Of a stretch of 64,000 nt of DNA, positions 23,321 through 33,399 are shown piece after piece (position 1 is the stretch's first letter; each line of letters starts with the position of its first letter). The stretch is from Schistocephalus solidus (Eukaryota > Platyhelminthes > Cestoda > Diphyllobothriidea > Diphyllobothriidae). The stretch spans positions 215,376-279,375 of the forward strand of contig WEDG01000461.1 of assembly GCA_017591395.1 (NCBI GenBank), written 5' to 3'. Below the pieces are notes generated by a model. It was not told the DNA's origin. It worked only from the letters and a program-made list of their open reading frames with translations, and searched no databases. A program made the position numbers and the translations under genes.

Positions 23321-23745
23321 ATTGCCGCTCTAATACTATCCACTGTGCACCTGCTGGCGGGGCTTGGGAGTGAACCCCAAGACAGAAAAAGACAAGTGAG
23401 TTCCGATAGCGATCGGTGAGCATTATTCAATGAATGCATGTCAATATTCCCAATCTAAACCGTCAAAACAATGAGACCAAGGCTCAATGGTTAGAGAGTT
23501 GGACTTCGGATCCACGGGTAGTGGATTCGATCCTCGGGTTATGCACCACTTGGGGCTAGGTATGACTGGCTGGTGACGGCTAATAAGCCAGAAATGGCCA
23601 TTCCAGTCTCTTCTCTCTGCCGGTAATATTCATCTGCCTCTTCTACTACTAGCCTTTGTATGGCTGATGGCTGGGTTCAAGAGTGAGCCTAAAGACAGAG
23701 CGGAACACGTAAGGAAGTCCCTCAACTGACCACAATTTCAGAAGA
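23321..23745 (+). repeat. tRNA-Arg SINE, plus copy longer than one unit
   Basis: Begins with a unit tail (CTGCTGGCGGGGCTTGGGAG near 23350). It continues through CGATCGGTGAGC and a tRNA-like head (CAATGGTTAGAGAGTTGGAC near 23485, box B GGATTCGATCCTCG near 23522). The body GACTGGCTGGTGACGGCTAATAAG comes near 23565, and the copy ends with a second, different tail (AGAGTGAGCC.AAAGACAGAGCGG near 23685). The copy is therefore about 1.35 units long, with related sequence at both ends. Confidence 0.88.
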
Positions 23746-23879
23746 AAAATAGACTATCACTGGTTCGTGGTGTTTATTGGGCGATGTGGCATCCAGGGTA
23801 AACATTTTAAGTGAATTAAAAGTTTTCTGTCATACAGAATGAAAACATTTATTATTTTTATTGCAGAAACCGAATGCGT

Positions 23880-24190
23880 ACCTATATGAAGGGGGTGTTT
23901 CACAGGTTCGGTCTTAGGCCCGATTCTCTTCCGCACCTTTCTAAACGTCGGTATGGAGAATGTTGACTGTGACGCCATCATGTTTGCAGATAATATAAAA
24001 ATCTTGAAAAAGAGTAGCTCTGGTGATGGTACGCATAAAGTAGAATGAAACCTTGATAAACTGACTGGGTGGTCCAGCAAGTGACTTCTGACATTAAATG
24101 TACCCAAATGCGTAGTCTTCGGTTTCGAATCTGGGACGGATACTTTCTGCAATATGAATGGCATTACATTCAAAGATGTGGACACCCACA
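23880..24190 (+). pseudogene. CR1-like LINE reverse transcriptase fragment (left part)
   Basis: Reads GVFHRFGLRPDSLP in one frame, and in register with the family VLGPILF then LNVGMENVDCDAIMFADNIKI near 23940-24000 (FADD-type motif with D to N), LDKLTGWSSK, and NVPKCVVFGF near 24100. It stops at GITFKDVDT near 24186, where the repeat-C insertion begins. The right-hand continuation is found at 26393-26640. Stops and shifts show that it is inactive. Confidence 0.75.
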
Positions 24191-24600
24191 CACACGACAG
24201 TTCGACCGTCGATTACGACGAGGTCCACCGTATGCTCCACGGAATGGTGGTGCAAGGACGGTTACCTGCACGTGATTTAGTTTAAAGTCATAGTCGACTT
24301 GCGCATTATCTACCTCACTCTCTCCTTCTCCCCTACCTTAGCCTCGTGTCAAGACAGAGTCAAGAAAACCAGGGATGGTAGAGAGCGCAGGTGGCTGGCG
24401 CGGCCGGTGCCGCCCCTGGGTGTACCACCACGTCAGGCTCTGATCCCACGGAGTCGGAGTGCCATAAAGGCTACATTAAGAGGGAGCTATTTGCAGCCTG
24501 ACTCTCAGTCCGCCAGTCAGCCACTCAACACGCACAGCACATACACTGGGCCGACGGCGTGGTCTGGTGTAAGCGTCAGATTGGCAGCCTTCCAATCTAC
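24191..24600 (+). repeat. Repeat family C, left copy
   Basis: Starts GACAGTTCGACCGTCGATTA, then GGTCCACCGTATGCTCCACGG. Next come CTCGTGTCAAGACAGAGTCAAG near 24343 and GCAGGTGGCTGGCGCGGC near 24388. The first about 270 bases recur in direct orientation at 25988-26265. The later part (GCCTGACTCTCAGTCCGCCAGTCAG near 24496) recurs at 54836-54920. Non-coding; class unknown. Confidence 0.85.
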
Positions 24601-24631
24601 GACTTCTAGGAAACCCTGATTTTGTCAGGTA

Positions 24632-25990
24632 CATTATGATGATTATGAGGGTGTTGTCTATGTATTAGTGGAAATGGTGTGCACTGATGTGGCTTAGCCT
24701 CCGGTGGTTTAGCGCAGTTTGTCGTTGAGGCGCATGCGTCCTAATAAACTCATGCGGTGTGATAATTTGCGGAAGCAGTGAGGGCATCGGAGGCGGGTGC
24801 TGCGACTGTATGTCGGAGCCCCAGGCACTGGTTCACCAGCCTCCGTCTGATGGATTGGCAAGTGACCGCCCACGCCGATACGTGAGTTAAAGTTACGGGC
24901 GCAGGAAAGATCAGTAGAGGCTGGCGGGATGTTATTCATGGTGGTGGCAGTGGCTGTGGTGTTATGGATGGCAGGAGCAGAGGTTGTGCATGGTGTATCG
25001 GTATTGTCGACATTGCGGTGAATTCCACTGTCATGGATGCGCATGTGAACGAATAGGCCCATTCGATGAGTGAATGCACGAGGACAGTGAGGGCAGTGGA
25101 GGCGCCGATCTATGCAGTGTGTTGGTACGTCAGGCACTGGTTCACCAGTCTCCGTAAGATGGATTCGCAAGTGACCGATCAGGCCGATGCGTGAGGTGAA
25201 TGTTCGGGCACAAATGAGGACAGTTTAGGAGAGAGTCCCGATCGCTGATGGTTGTGGTGGTGGTAGTAACGGCGAAGGCGGTGGTGGGGTAACAGGCTAT
25301 GAGTAGAGAATGTAGTCTCTATGATGGTGGGAGTAATGGAATTGATGCCAGGAGTGAGGGTGGGGGAGTCTGAAGGAGCGTTGGCAGAATTTGACGTAGA
25401 ATTTGGAATTGTCGGATTGTTGGTGCGTTGCATCCGAAGATGTCCAACCAGGCCGATTCGCGCGCGGAAGAGGCGTTGACAGCGCGGGCATGTTGGCAGG
25501 GCCTGGGCATCGACGGTGTTGGTCCGGGGCGCCGGTAACTTTCGTGCTGCTCTTTTGGCCTTGGCGGTGGTGATCCGGTTGGCCTCATAGATTGCTGAAC
25601 CACTCTTCACGGATCTTCTCCATGCCGGTTATCCTGGGCGAGGTCCTCCTAGGTCGCCGGGTTGATTTGCAGTTGCTTTCAGCGATTTCTTCAAAGTGTC
25701 CTTGTAGCGTCGGTTTTGACCTCCCTGCCGGCGAGAACCCGTAGGGACATCTCCGTAGAAAATTCGTTTGGGTAGTCGCTCGTCATCCATCGTTACCAGG
25801 TGGCCGCTCCATCGCAGTTGCACTTGCCTCAGCATGGCTTGGATGCTGAGGATTCCGGTCCGCTCCAGGAAATTCCGTGCCCGGGGTCCTGTCTTGCCAT
25901 CTCAGCTTCAGTATTTTGCAGAGGCAGCTGAGATGGAAGTGATTCAGCTTCCTGGCTTTGGTTAGAGTAGACGGTCCAGGTCTCCACTCA
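24632..25990 (-). pseudogene. LINE family A, 3' part with C2H2 zinc fingers
   Basis: Minus-strand copy of the C-terminal region of the LINE seen at 19-22 kb. In order it reads ETWTVYSNQ near 25980, RKLNHFHLSCLCKILKLRWQ, QVQLRWSGHLVTMDDERLPK near 25815, RIFYGDVPTGSRRQGGQ, and the conserved GSAIYEANRITTAKAKRAAR near 25590. Then follow several finger units separated by Ser/Thr/Pro-rich linkers. The best finger is CPHCPRAFTHRMGLFVHMRIH (C-x2-C-x12-H-x3-H). Others lack one ligand, for example CPRCQRLFRARIGLVGHLRMQ and CARNFNSRIGVGGHLPIH. The frame ends with TAA near 24709, followed by a short 3' UTR ending in an ATGATGATTATG-like stretch near 24635. Frameshifts near 25620 and 25830 show inactivity. 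The fingers probably bind nucleic acid during retrotransposition. Confidence 0.88.
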
Positions 25991-26265
25991 TACACCGATA
26001 GTTCGACCGTCGATTTCGACGATGTCCACCATATGCTCCACGGAAGGGTGGTGCAGGGATGGTGACTTGCGCGTAAATTAGTTTTAAGTGATAGTAGCCT
26101 TGCGCTGCAGCTACCGCACTCTCTCTTCCTACCCCACCTGAACCCGGTGTCAAGACAGAGTCAAGAAGACCGGAGGCGGGAGAGGACGCAGGTGGCTGGC
26201 GCGGCTGGGTTACCTAAGTCTTAGCCGCCCCTAGGCGTGCCACCACACCTCCATGTTCGGCATTT
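25988..26265 (+). repeat. Repeat family C, right copy
   Basis: Starts GATAGTTCGACCGTCGATTT and follows the left copy through GGTGTCAAGACAGAGTCAAGAAG and GCAGGTGGCTGGCGCGGC, then diverges after about 26265. The pair flanks the LINE 3' piece like direct terminal repeats, but I see no LTR hallmarks such as TG...CA ends or a primer-binding site. Confidence 0.85.
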
Positions 26266-26360
26266 GTTATGGGAGTGCAACCCGAATAACGCCTGCCGTG
26301 CCCTAATGTGGCCCCGTGTTGGTCCAACGCATCCACCACGTGGCCCGTTTAGATGGCACA

Positions 26361-26362
<2 letters not shown>

Positions 26363-26392
<30 letters not shown>
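26363..26392. repeat. (CA)n microsatellite
   Basis: 15 CA units, located where the CR1-like coding sequence resumes. The left breakpoint near 24186 also carries a short CACACACAC stretch, so the run may mark the insertion target. Confidence 0.95.
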
Positions 26393-26394
<2 letters not shown>

Positions 26395-26640
26395 GATCTA
26401 GATATATGGACAACTTCAAACCTACTTCCCTCCGGACACTCTAAGATAGCCGTCCGAAAGTCGATGAGCATCGGGCACTTGTTCGTGCGGTTCTTTAGCC
26501 TTTTCATTAAACCGAATTTTGAATACAGAATGCAAGCATGGATGCCCTGGATGGAGAAAGAGAGTGATCCCATCTTTCAGGTGCAATGAAGGTCGAAAAA
26601 ATTAGTGGACAGTATGAAGACCATGACAGATTCAAAAATA
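26393..26640 (+). pseudogene. CR1-like LINE fragment (right part)
   Basis: Reads KDLDIWTTSNLLPSGHSKIA, then MSIGHLFVRFFSLFIKPNFEY, MQAWMPWMEKESD and further decayed text. This is the region after the FADD box in CR1-type elements (DLGVW..., thumb, then LEY..QAW.P). It continues naturally from the fragment ending at 24190, with about 2.2 kb of unrelated sequence between. Confidence 0.7.
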
Positions 26641-26644
26641 AAGG

Positions 26645-29100
26645 TCAGGTTTAATTTGTTTTTCCTATCCTTTATAAAAATGAGCTGCAACCTGCTATGG
26701 ACAGACCGCTTTATCCAATAACATACCTTTTCACTGGAATCCGAAGATTCCGTTGCGGTTAAAAACTTAACACATCAACGCAGTCATTAATAAAAGGTTA
26801 AACGCAAATCAACGCACATAGTTCAACGAAATTTATCTTAAATTCAGCGGATGGGATTCCATCCCAAGCGAAATAGTGAGATTGCAAACAATACCTATGT
26901 TCAAACGGCAGTTGGATTGCCTATTTTTGTGATAACCGATGGCTCTCACTCCAACTCTAACTCCGTTCAGCCGTCACCTTTTCTTTATGATTTAAAATTT
27001 TAATGTATCACCCCACTTAATATCTGATGCAAAATGTTTCAGTAAACTTTAAGCATGGCTAGATTTTATGCTGCCTGTATATACTTGCACTTATAATCCC
27101 GACTGCACATGAATAGGGTCATCAAGGGGTATACTCGTAATGTTTAAAAAAGGCATACATTATTCCAGTGTTATTTTAAAAACAAAAACTGCTTCCGAAA
27201 ACATCCCACAAAGAGTTGAATTTCCGGCGAGAAACTGTACAATTTCGAAACGATTTCCTCTGCAAAAGATGCTGGTTTCATGTAATGTACTTAGAGCTCC
27301 ACCTGTCAAAATGTTAATTAATAGCAGTTTTATTTTGCAAAATAAACTGAAATTTAGTTCTTTAAGCCATTGTTTCTTGTAATAGCAGTAGACATATGAT
27401 TTCACTTCTCAAATCTGGTATATGTTTGGGCACAACAAAAGACCGGAGGTTGATCAAGGTATGTCTAATCAAACAGAAAATAGCGGAGTAATGGAACGAC
27501 AAAAATTCCCAATTTATAGTGCATATGAAAAATTCTGGCCACACCTCGAATTTGATGAGACAAATCTTCACATGAAAGATAGTAACGTTATCTCTGCTAT
27601 CCATTCGAGTCCTGTTTCTCTGGCTATTAGTTCTACAGAGAGTGCAGTGTAAATGCTCATTCGGTTGCACATGGGCTGACATTTTTTCAGATCAAGTGTC
27701 AGTGAGCCGAAATTCCGAGTCAAAATTACACAGATAGTTAGCACAAGGGCTTAAATTGTTCCAAATAAATGCCCGAGTGTGGAATCTCACTAATACCACG
27801 CCTACTTATGATAGTTTTTCCAGTACCTTTATCTTTTACCATTTCAACACTGGGTTCGACCGAGATTTCGAAACATTTTATGAACAAAATATTGTTTCCA
27901 TAATCGCATCTCCCTATGTTTATAAATATCTGAGTTTTCAGCTGGTGTTTCGTAGATTCTTCATTTCACCACAACAAATTACCGTTTCAGTTGCCTAAAT
28001 TACTTGACGGATAGTTTAATGTCTGTGGCTTTAGACTACGCTAAACAATATCAAGAAGAAGGTTAAAATTGCTGGTAATTAATCACCTCAGCAGTATTTC
28101 GCTCTCACCAAGGCAAATGATAAGCAGAGACAATAGGATACTTGATTTGGGAGATTAACTGAAACCGTTTAATATCCACCAACGATAAAAAATCGTTAAT
28201 ACGACTACACAGATATACCAACTACTTTACACACCTTTTTCATTTCCTTCTTTATTTGAAGGTTTTACGCTGGCTAGAACAGTTGAAATATCTTCTTTCT
28301 CACGATTAGTTTCAGACTCCGCAGTGTCAGATTTAGCCCTTATAGGGAAATTGCTGTTTGCCTCTACGACAAAGCATTGGTTTAGTCATGTTCAACCTGC
28401 AATAGATCACTGTGCTTTCTTCTGTGCAACAATGGGGTTGGCAGAACTTACATTTCAACCAATATTCAAGGTAAGGAAATCGTAAATGGATGGTCCAGTT
28501 CCCGATTACTCGTACTGACCGAATATGGTGTTAAAAGTGCACTGGTTGAGAAACCCTGACCAATGCTCATGTGCCAAAAACACCTCTGAGGGTTGTTTGA
28601 AAACTGACCCTGAATATATAAACTCTGTGATTATGCAACAAATGTATCAAGCATGTTCAGCAGTTCATTCAACCAAGATTGCGAACAATTTGCATGCCTC
28701 CATAAGAGTCAAATGAACGACATAAAAGGCTATATAACAGTTAACACTATGACCACCTGAAATACGAGGCCCTACCAGGAACCATGGTTTTCATCACGCT
28801 TGGCTCAAGTTAAATTCCCAGTCTATCGCAAAGAATGGAATCTAGCAATTGTGATACAGCAAGTTGACAGGCCAAGCAGGTTGAAATAAAGTCTTACCTG
28901 TGCTTTTATAGGTTCAAATTTAACCGAGGTCTCAAAATGTTTTACGTTTGGTTCCACTGAATTAGTAAACCCTGCAAAAACTTTTTATTAAATATGTAAC
29001 AGTTCTGGCGTCCATTAAAGGTGGTCACACTGGTAACGTAGTTGGCTTATCCCTCGGATAATTAATCACAACTAGTTGTTCCTGATGTGATAAGAAGATG
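26645..29100. other. No gene recognised
   Basis: AT-rich sequence with open frames below 107 codons on both strands and no recognisable motifs, splice-bounded exons or repeat families. Confidence 0.45.
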
Positions 29101-29103
29101 AAA

Positions 29104-29250
29104 GATGCCGAAAAAGACAAGGGAGATTGAAATAGCCATTTTTGGCTCATTAGCCGTAATCAGCGTGTCATACCCAACACCAAGCGGCGTACCAATCGAG
29201 GCTCGAACTAGCTACCCATTGGTCCGAATTAAAACGCTCTAACCCTTGAG
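29104..29250 (-). repeat. tRNA-Arg SINE, minus copy of an inverted pair
   Basis: GATGCCGAAAAAGACAAGGG near 29105, AATAGCCATTTTTGGCTCATT near 29132, then a box B complement GAGGCTCGAACTAGC near 29198, and AAAACGCTCTAACCC at the end. The junction with the plus copy at about 29250 is abrupt. Confidence 0.85.
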
Positions 29251-29418
29251 TTAATGAACCCATTATGGCCATTACAGCTTCCCTTGTCTTTATCGGCATT
29301 GTGCATCTGCCTTTAATACTACCAACTACTGTGCGGCCGCTGGCGGCTTTAGAGGGTGAGCCCGAAGGCAGAGCAAGACGTGTGAGTTTCGTTAGCGATC
29401 AGTGAGCGTTCGTCAACG
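29251..29418 (+). repeat. tRNA-Arg SINE, plus body/tail fragment
   Basis: Begins at the body (CCATTATGGCCATTACAGC near 29261, TTGTCTTTATCGGC near 29284) and continues through GCGGCCGCTGGCGGC, GTGAGCCCGAAGGCAGAGC and GTTAGCGATCAGTGAGCG near 29390. The tRNA-like head is missing, so the pair is asymmetric. Confidence 0.83.
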
Positions 29419-32400
29419 AAGATGTGATAAGTACTCAAAAGGTCGCCTAAAAGCGGGATTCAATCACGCGTTCCCCATTTGGCCCATAACTATGACCAGG
29501 CAAAATTGCAGGACTGAACTCTGGCACAACCAATTTGCAAATCAAGCGGTAGCTCCCTGGCGGTGTAACCGGAGGCCATCGAATGTGCTGCAGTCTTCGA
29601 TTATGCGCCATTCGCTTTCAACGCTTATGCTTGTTCGAATACTTGTATCCGAAGTCGTTTGCCACTTGCTCCAGCATTTGTGTTTTATTAACAAATCCAC
29701 AAAATCAGGTTGACAACCAAAGGCATTTTCGGTAACATGACTATCTGTTGCTCTCCCTCGGAAGGAAAACTAGTCTATGCTAGACTTGTGTCAGTCAGAG
29801 TTTCAGTAAACCTGTAAGGGAAGGAAGGGGATAGAGACGACGATATTTTAATGGACAGTGATTCAGCATTGACTTATATAATATGTCGGGTAAAAAGGAA
29901 GACGTTTGAATTCATGACATTGTGTGGCACGTTGTCCAAATTAATTTCTACCCTTTTAGCACAACCTATCACCTAACGGAAAGTGCAGATTAAAACAGTC
30001 TTTATTAATGTTCTTTGACCCAGAGAGTGCTCTCATTGACTTATTTGACAACGGAGTTGAAGCATAAAGTAAAATCAACTTATAACACGAACATCTACAA
30101 GCATTTTATTTTGACTATACTTAGGCACAGCTGTTTTCTACTTCAAAAAATATACTTTTTAGCGTTTGTTGTGTTTAAAATGCATTCGTTTCTAATTGCG
30201 TTACTAGTCAAGAGGTAAGGGTGTGGATTTCTGATGAAATATTATTGCAAATAACGGGTTCGTTAATTTAAACTTTCCCAAATAATAGGTTCAAGCAGAT
30301 TCATGCAAAACGTTCCTGGTCTTCCCCCTGATTTCCTTGACTTTGCAGGAAATATATGTATATTTTTGATGTAACATTGATGGATCTCTATTATCAAACA
30401 TATTCTTTAATCCGCAGTTTTGATTTCTATCTCCTCAAGTCATTTGTACTTTTTAAAGATAAAATTTTCGGTTAACTGAAGGACGTTTATTGCATGGCTC
30501 GTAATGATTGGCGCTGCTGCCCATTACTCTAGGCGTCTTAAACTATTTTTCGCGACTTAATAGACGAGAGGTGATGGACGTCGCGCAGAAGCCCTTTTGA
30601 TAAGCGGGTCTCAAATCCCATATCCACGAAAGTTATTCTGCTTAAAAACAACGATTATTTTCCAAAAAGATTTATTTTGGTTTGTAATTGAAGAACTAAA
30701 ATATCTTATCAAAAACTAATGAATCCCATGACAAACGTTTGATAGATTTAAGATCAAATATAACTGCCAGCAGAGAAGAAAAGTATAAAAAAGTATTAAA
30801 ACACTACATATGACCACGGGAAAATAATGGGAGCAATTAATGAATACAAAGTTCGAGTACCAGATTGATTGTTCTTTTGAGTGTAAACCTTTCATAAGTC
30901 AAGATGACGTAAATCAACAATTTTTCTGTGGTAAACTGCTTTTTTATATGCCGATTATAGCCCGTAAAATTCAGATTTTCTTGTATTGAATAGCATTCAC
31001 CGTCATTGTCCAACTGTCTTTTGAATACGAAGAAAATTTCAATAGGAATGCGGTAAGACCCATTAGCGGGATCGGGAATCCGGATCAGCCTGCGGGCGGA
31101 GCAGCTGTTTGTGATATAAATTATTAGATTATCCAAGTAAGTGAACTTGGAATCATGCCAATTTTAAGCGGTAAACAGGAGAATTATTGGGCAATAATGC
31201 AGTTACAGGTCAAAATCATTGAATTCGGTTGAAACCGAAGGCATAATTTACGATGTCCATTAACAACTTGCTCTTTATGGTCACCCTTGTCGACCACCGG
31301 CTCGGTCGTTCTCCAAGTTTGATGGCTTTCCAAAATATGAAACCTCGACAATTCTTGAATGTGGCTGTTGGCACAGTGTATTCTCGAGGGAAGTTCTTCC
31401 CACAAATGACTACGTAGGGCGCCTTTGGGAGCTTGTCTTAAAAACAAGACAACATTGCAAAGAAAGGTAGTTTTCGGGAACGAAAGTCAGTGATCAAATT
31501 ACTACTCAGTAAATAAGGTAGCAGGCTTTAATCAGTTTCCTCCTTAACGGTGGTCTTTACTTAGGATTCGGATGACGTAGTCCGAATAATTTCATTCTTT
31601 TTCTTATTATGCGTAGAGAAAACATCGACAAATGCTCCCGTTGAACAGGGACAGTGGGCAGAAAATGGTACTATTTTAGTGTACGACGAAGAAAATCCTC
31701 CTTCTTTTGTTTCTGAACCGTTTTACTCCCCTTGCTAATGCTGGGTACTGTCAAATTCCGTGTGTGCTTAAAATAAGCGTCGGAAGAAATCCTCTGAGAT
31801 CGAACTTGCAGGGTGTGACCTTAAAACGTGACAGCAGTCGCGGGTTTTCAAAAAATTTACTTGTTTCTACCTTCCTGTTTTCGGCAAGAAAAAACAAAAC
31901 GACCGCACACACAATGCAATTACAGCGTTTTTGGTCAAATAAACGTTATAGATCTCCATTGCATAACGTTTAAAGCTATAGACGCCTTTTATTACTAGTA
32001 ATAGTGTGGTTTCGCATAGTTGCCTTCATCCGAATTTTATTGAAAAAGGGATTTATTTGAAATTTTTAAGGGTAACGCTAACGTTCGTTTTTAACAAACG
32101 CACACAAAATGAGGTTTTAATCTTTGATAGCAAATAATATGGAAAATGACTTGGATATCGTAAAGCGTCTTATTTGGTCAAAATATGAACTGCATCCCTT
32201 AAATAAATTATATATAAAATTAAATCTTTCTCAAGAAAAAACTGTCGGATATCCACTTAAATTTACAAAAAAAAAACGAATCACCAAATATATGTTGAAC
32301 TATCTACACAAATAGCAACTAAAACATTTCATGAGTTAGGACATCCAATGTAACTTTTCAGTTTCTAGGTGCATGTAGAAGCGGTTAGCACTTTCAGAAA

Positions 32401-32473
32401 AGCAAGGTTTAAATGAACATTTCTAACTTTTTAATGGACATGCGAGACACGGGTGTGTATAGAGCACTGCCAA
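29419..32473. other. No gene recognised
   Basis: AT-rich sequence; open frames up to 103 codons without recognisable domains. No additional repeat copies detected by eye. Confidence 0.45.
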
Positions 32474-32556
32474 TTTAACCCCCCACATGGGGTTGCTGTC
32501 GCCCCACCATATGACCTTTTGAGAGGGGAGTGGAGGTTGGAAGTTCGGGCTGCGCA
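32474..32556 (-). repeat. Fragment of LINE family A 5' UTR
   Basis: The plus text GGGGTTGCTGTCGCCCCACC followed by CCTTTTGAGAGGGGAGTGG and GGTTGGAAGTTCGGG is the decayed reverse complement of LINE family A at about 19075-19135 (CCCGAACTTCCCACC, CTCTCAAAACGTCC, GGGGGCTACAGCAACCCC). No coding part accompanies it. Confidence 0.7.
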
Positions 32557-33009
32557 AACAGCCTGTTCGCACTGTGAATGGCGCAAAAGCGAGGAAGATG
32601 CAATCACTGAAACTAGGAGTTTGCTGGTGTGCAGTTTTAGATTCTCACTCAAGTTCATTTACAAAGACAGTCACTGAAGGAGCGTAGGACGCAGTATAAT
32701 GCATTAAATATTTGGCAGCACTTTCAGCAATAGCTAAATGTCATAGATAATGCCTTGATTTCTTGCTACTACGTACCAAAGCCCTTATTTGCCGTGATTT
32801 TATTACCGTTGTGATTTCTCTTGGCGTGACAATTATTTGATAATTCGGCTCAAAGACAACGGGTCCTTTGGTCGCCTGCCAACCCCAGACGGTTCCTGCA
32901 ACGAAAGTGCGTCTTTTAGCACCATTACCCATCGCCTGATGCAAATCGCCCAGGATTTTGTGCAACTGCAACTCTGAGACGGCATCTGAGGGCTTTCGGG
33001 ACTTTCTTA

Positions 33010-33072
33010 GGGTACTAAGCAAATTCGGGGTCAGTTGGCGTCTGTCTCTTGTCGCGTTTACGCAAAACATCA
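33010..33072. repeat. Short repeat B, copy 1
   Basis: The text AAATTCGGGGTCAGTTGG, then TCTCTTGTCGCGTTTACGCA matches 37742-37812 in the same orientation. The neighbouring 32.9-33.3 kb stretch is GC-rich for this window and may belong to the same unidentified element. Confidence 0.55.
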
Positions 33073-33399
33073 GCGGAAAAAAAAATTTCCTGAGCCAAGC
33101 TTTGCTCTAGGCACAGAGAACCCGAGGGTGGCATGAGGATAATAGACGGCATATGCTGCGGTAGCCTGGCAGTAAAAACGGTGGGGCGTGATCTCAGGGA
33201 GATTTCGGGTGGGACAAAATGGGGACGGCCAAGGGGGGCTAGGTTGCGTCCGCACGGGACGAAATAATTTACATCAAGGAGGAGGTTCACATGTAAAACT
33301 AACTGCATCCGCTTTCTGATGACCAGATCGTGGATAGCGTGATTCCGGGTTGCCGGACTCTGCACAAAATGTTACACGGGAATTTAGTCTTCAGGTTGG

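Noticed and set aside
24709..25610. Zinc-finger frames as a host transcription factor gene
   Set aside because: They directly continue LINE-specific sequence (RWSGHLV..DDERLPK, AIYEANRI) and share frameshifts and 3' UTR with it; they belong to the retrotransposon.
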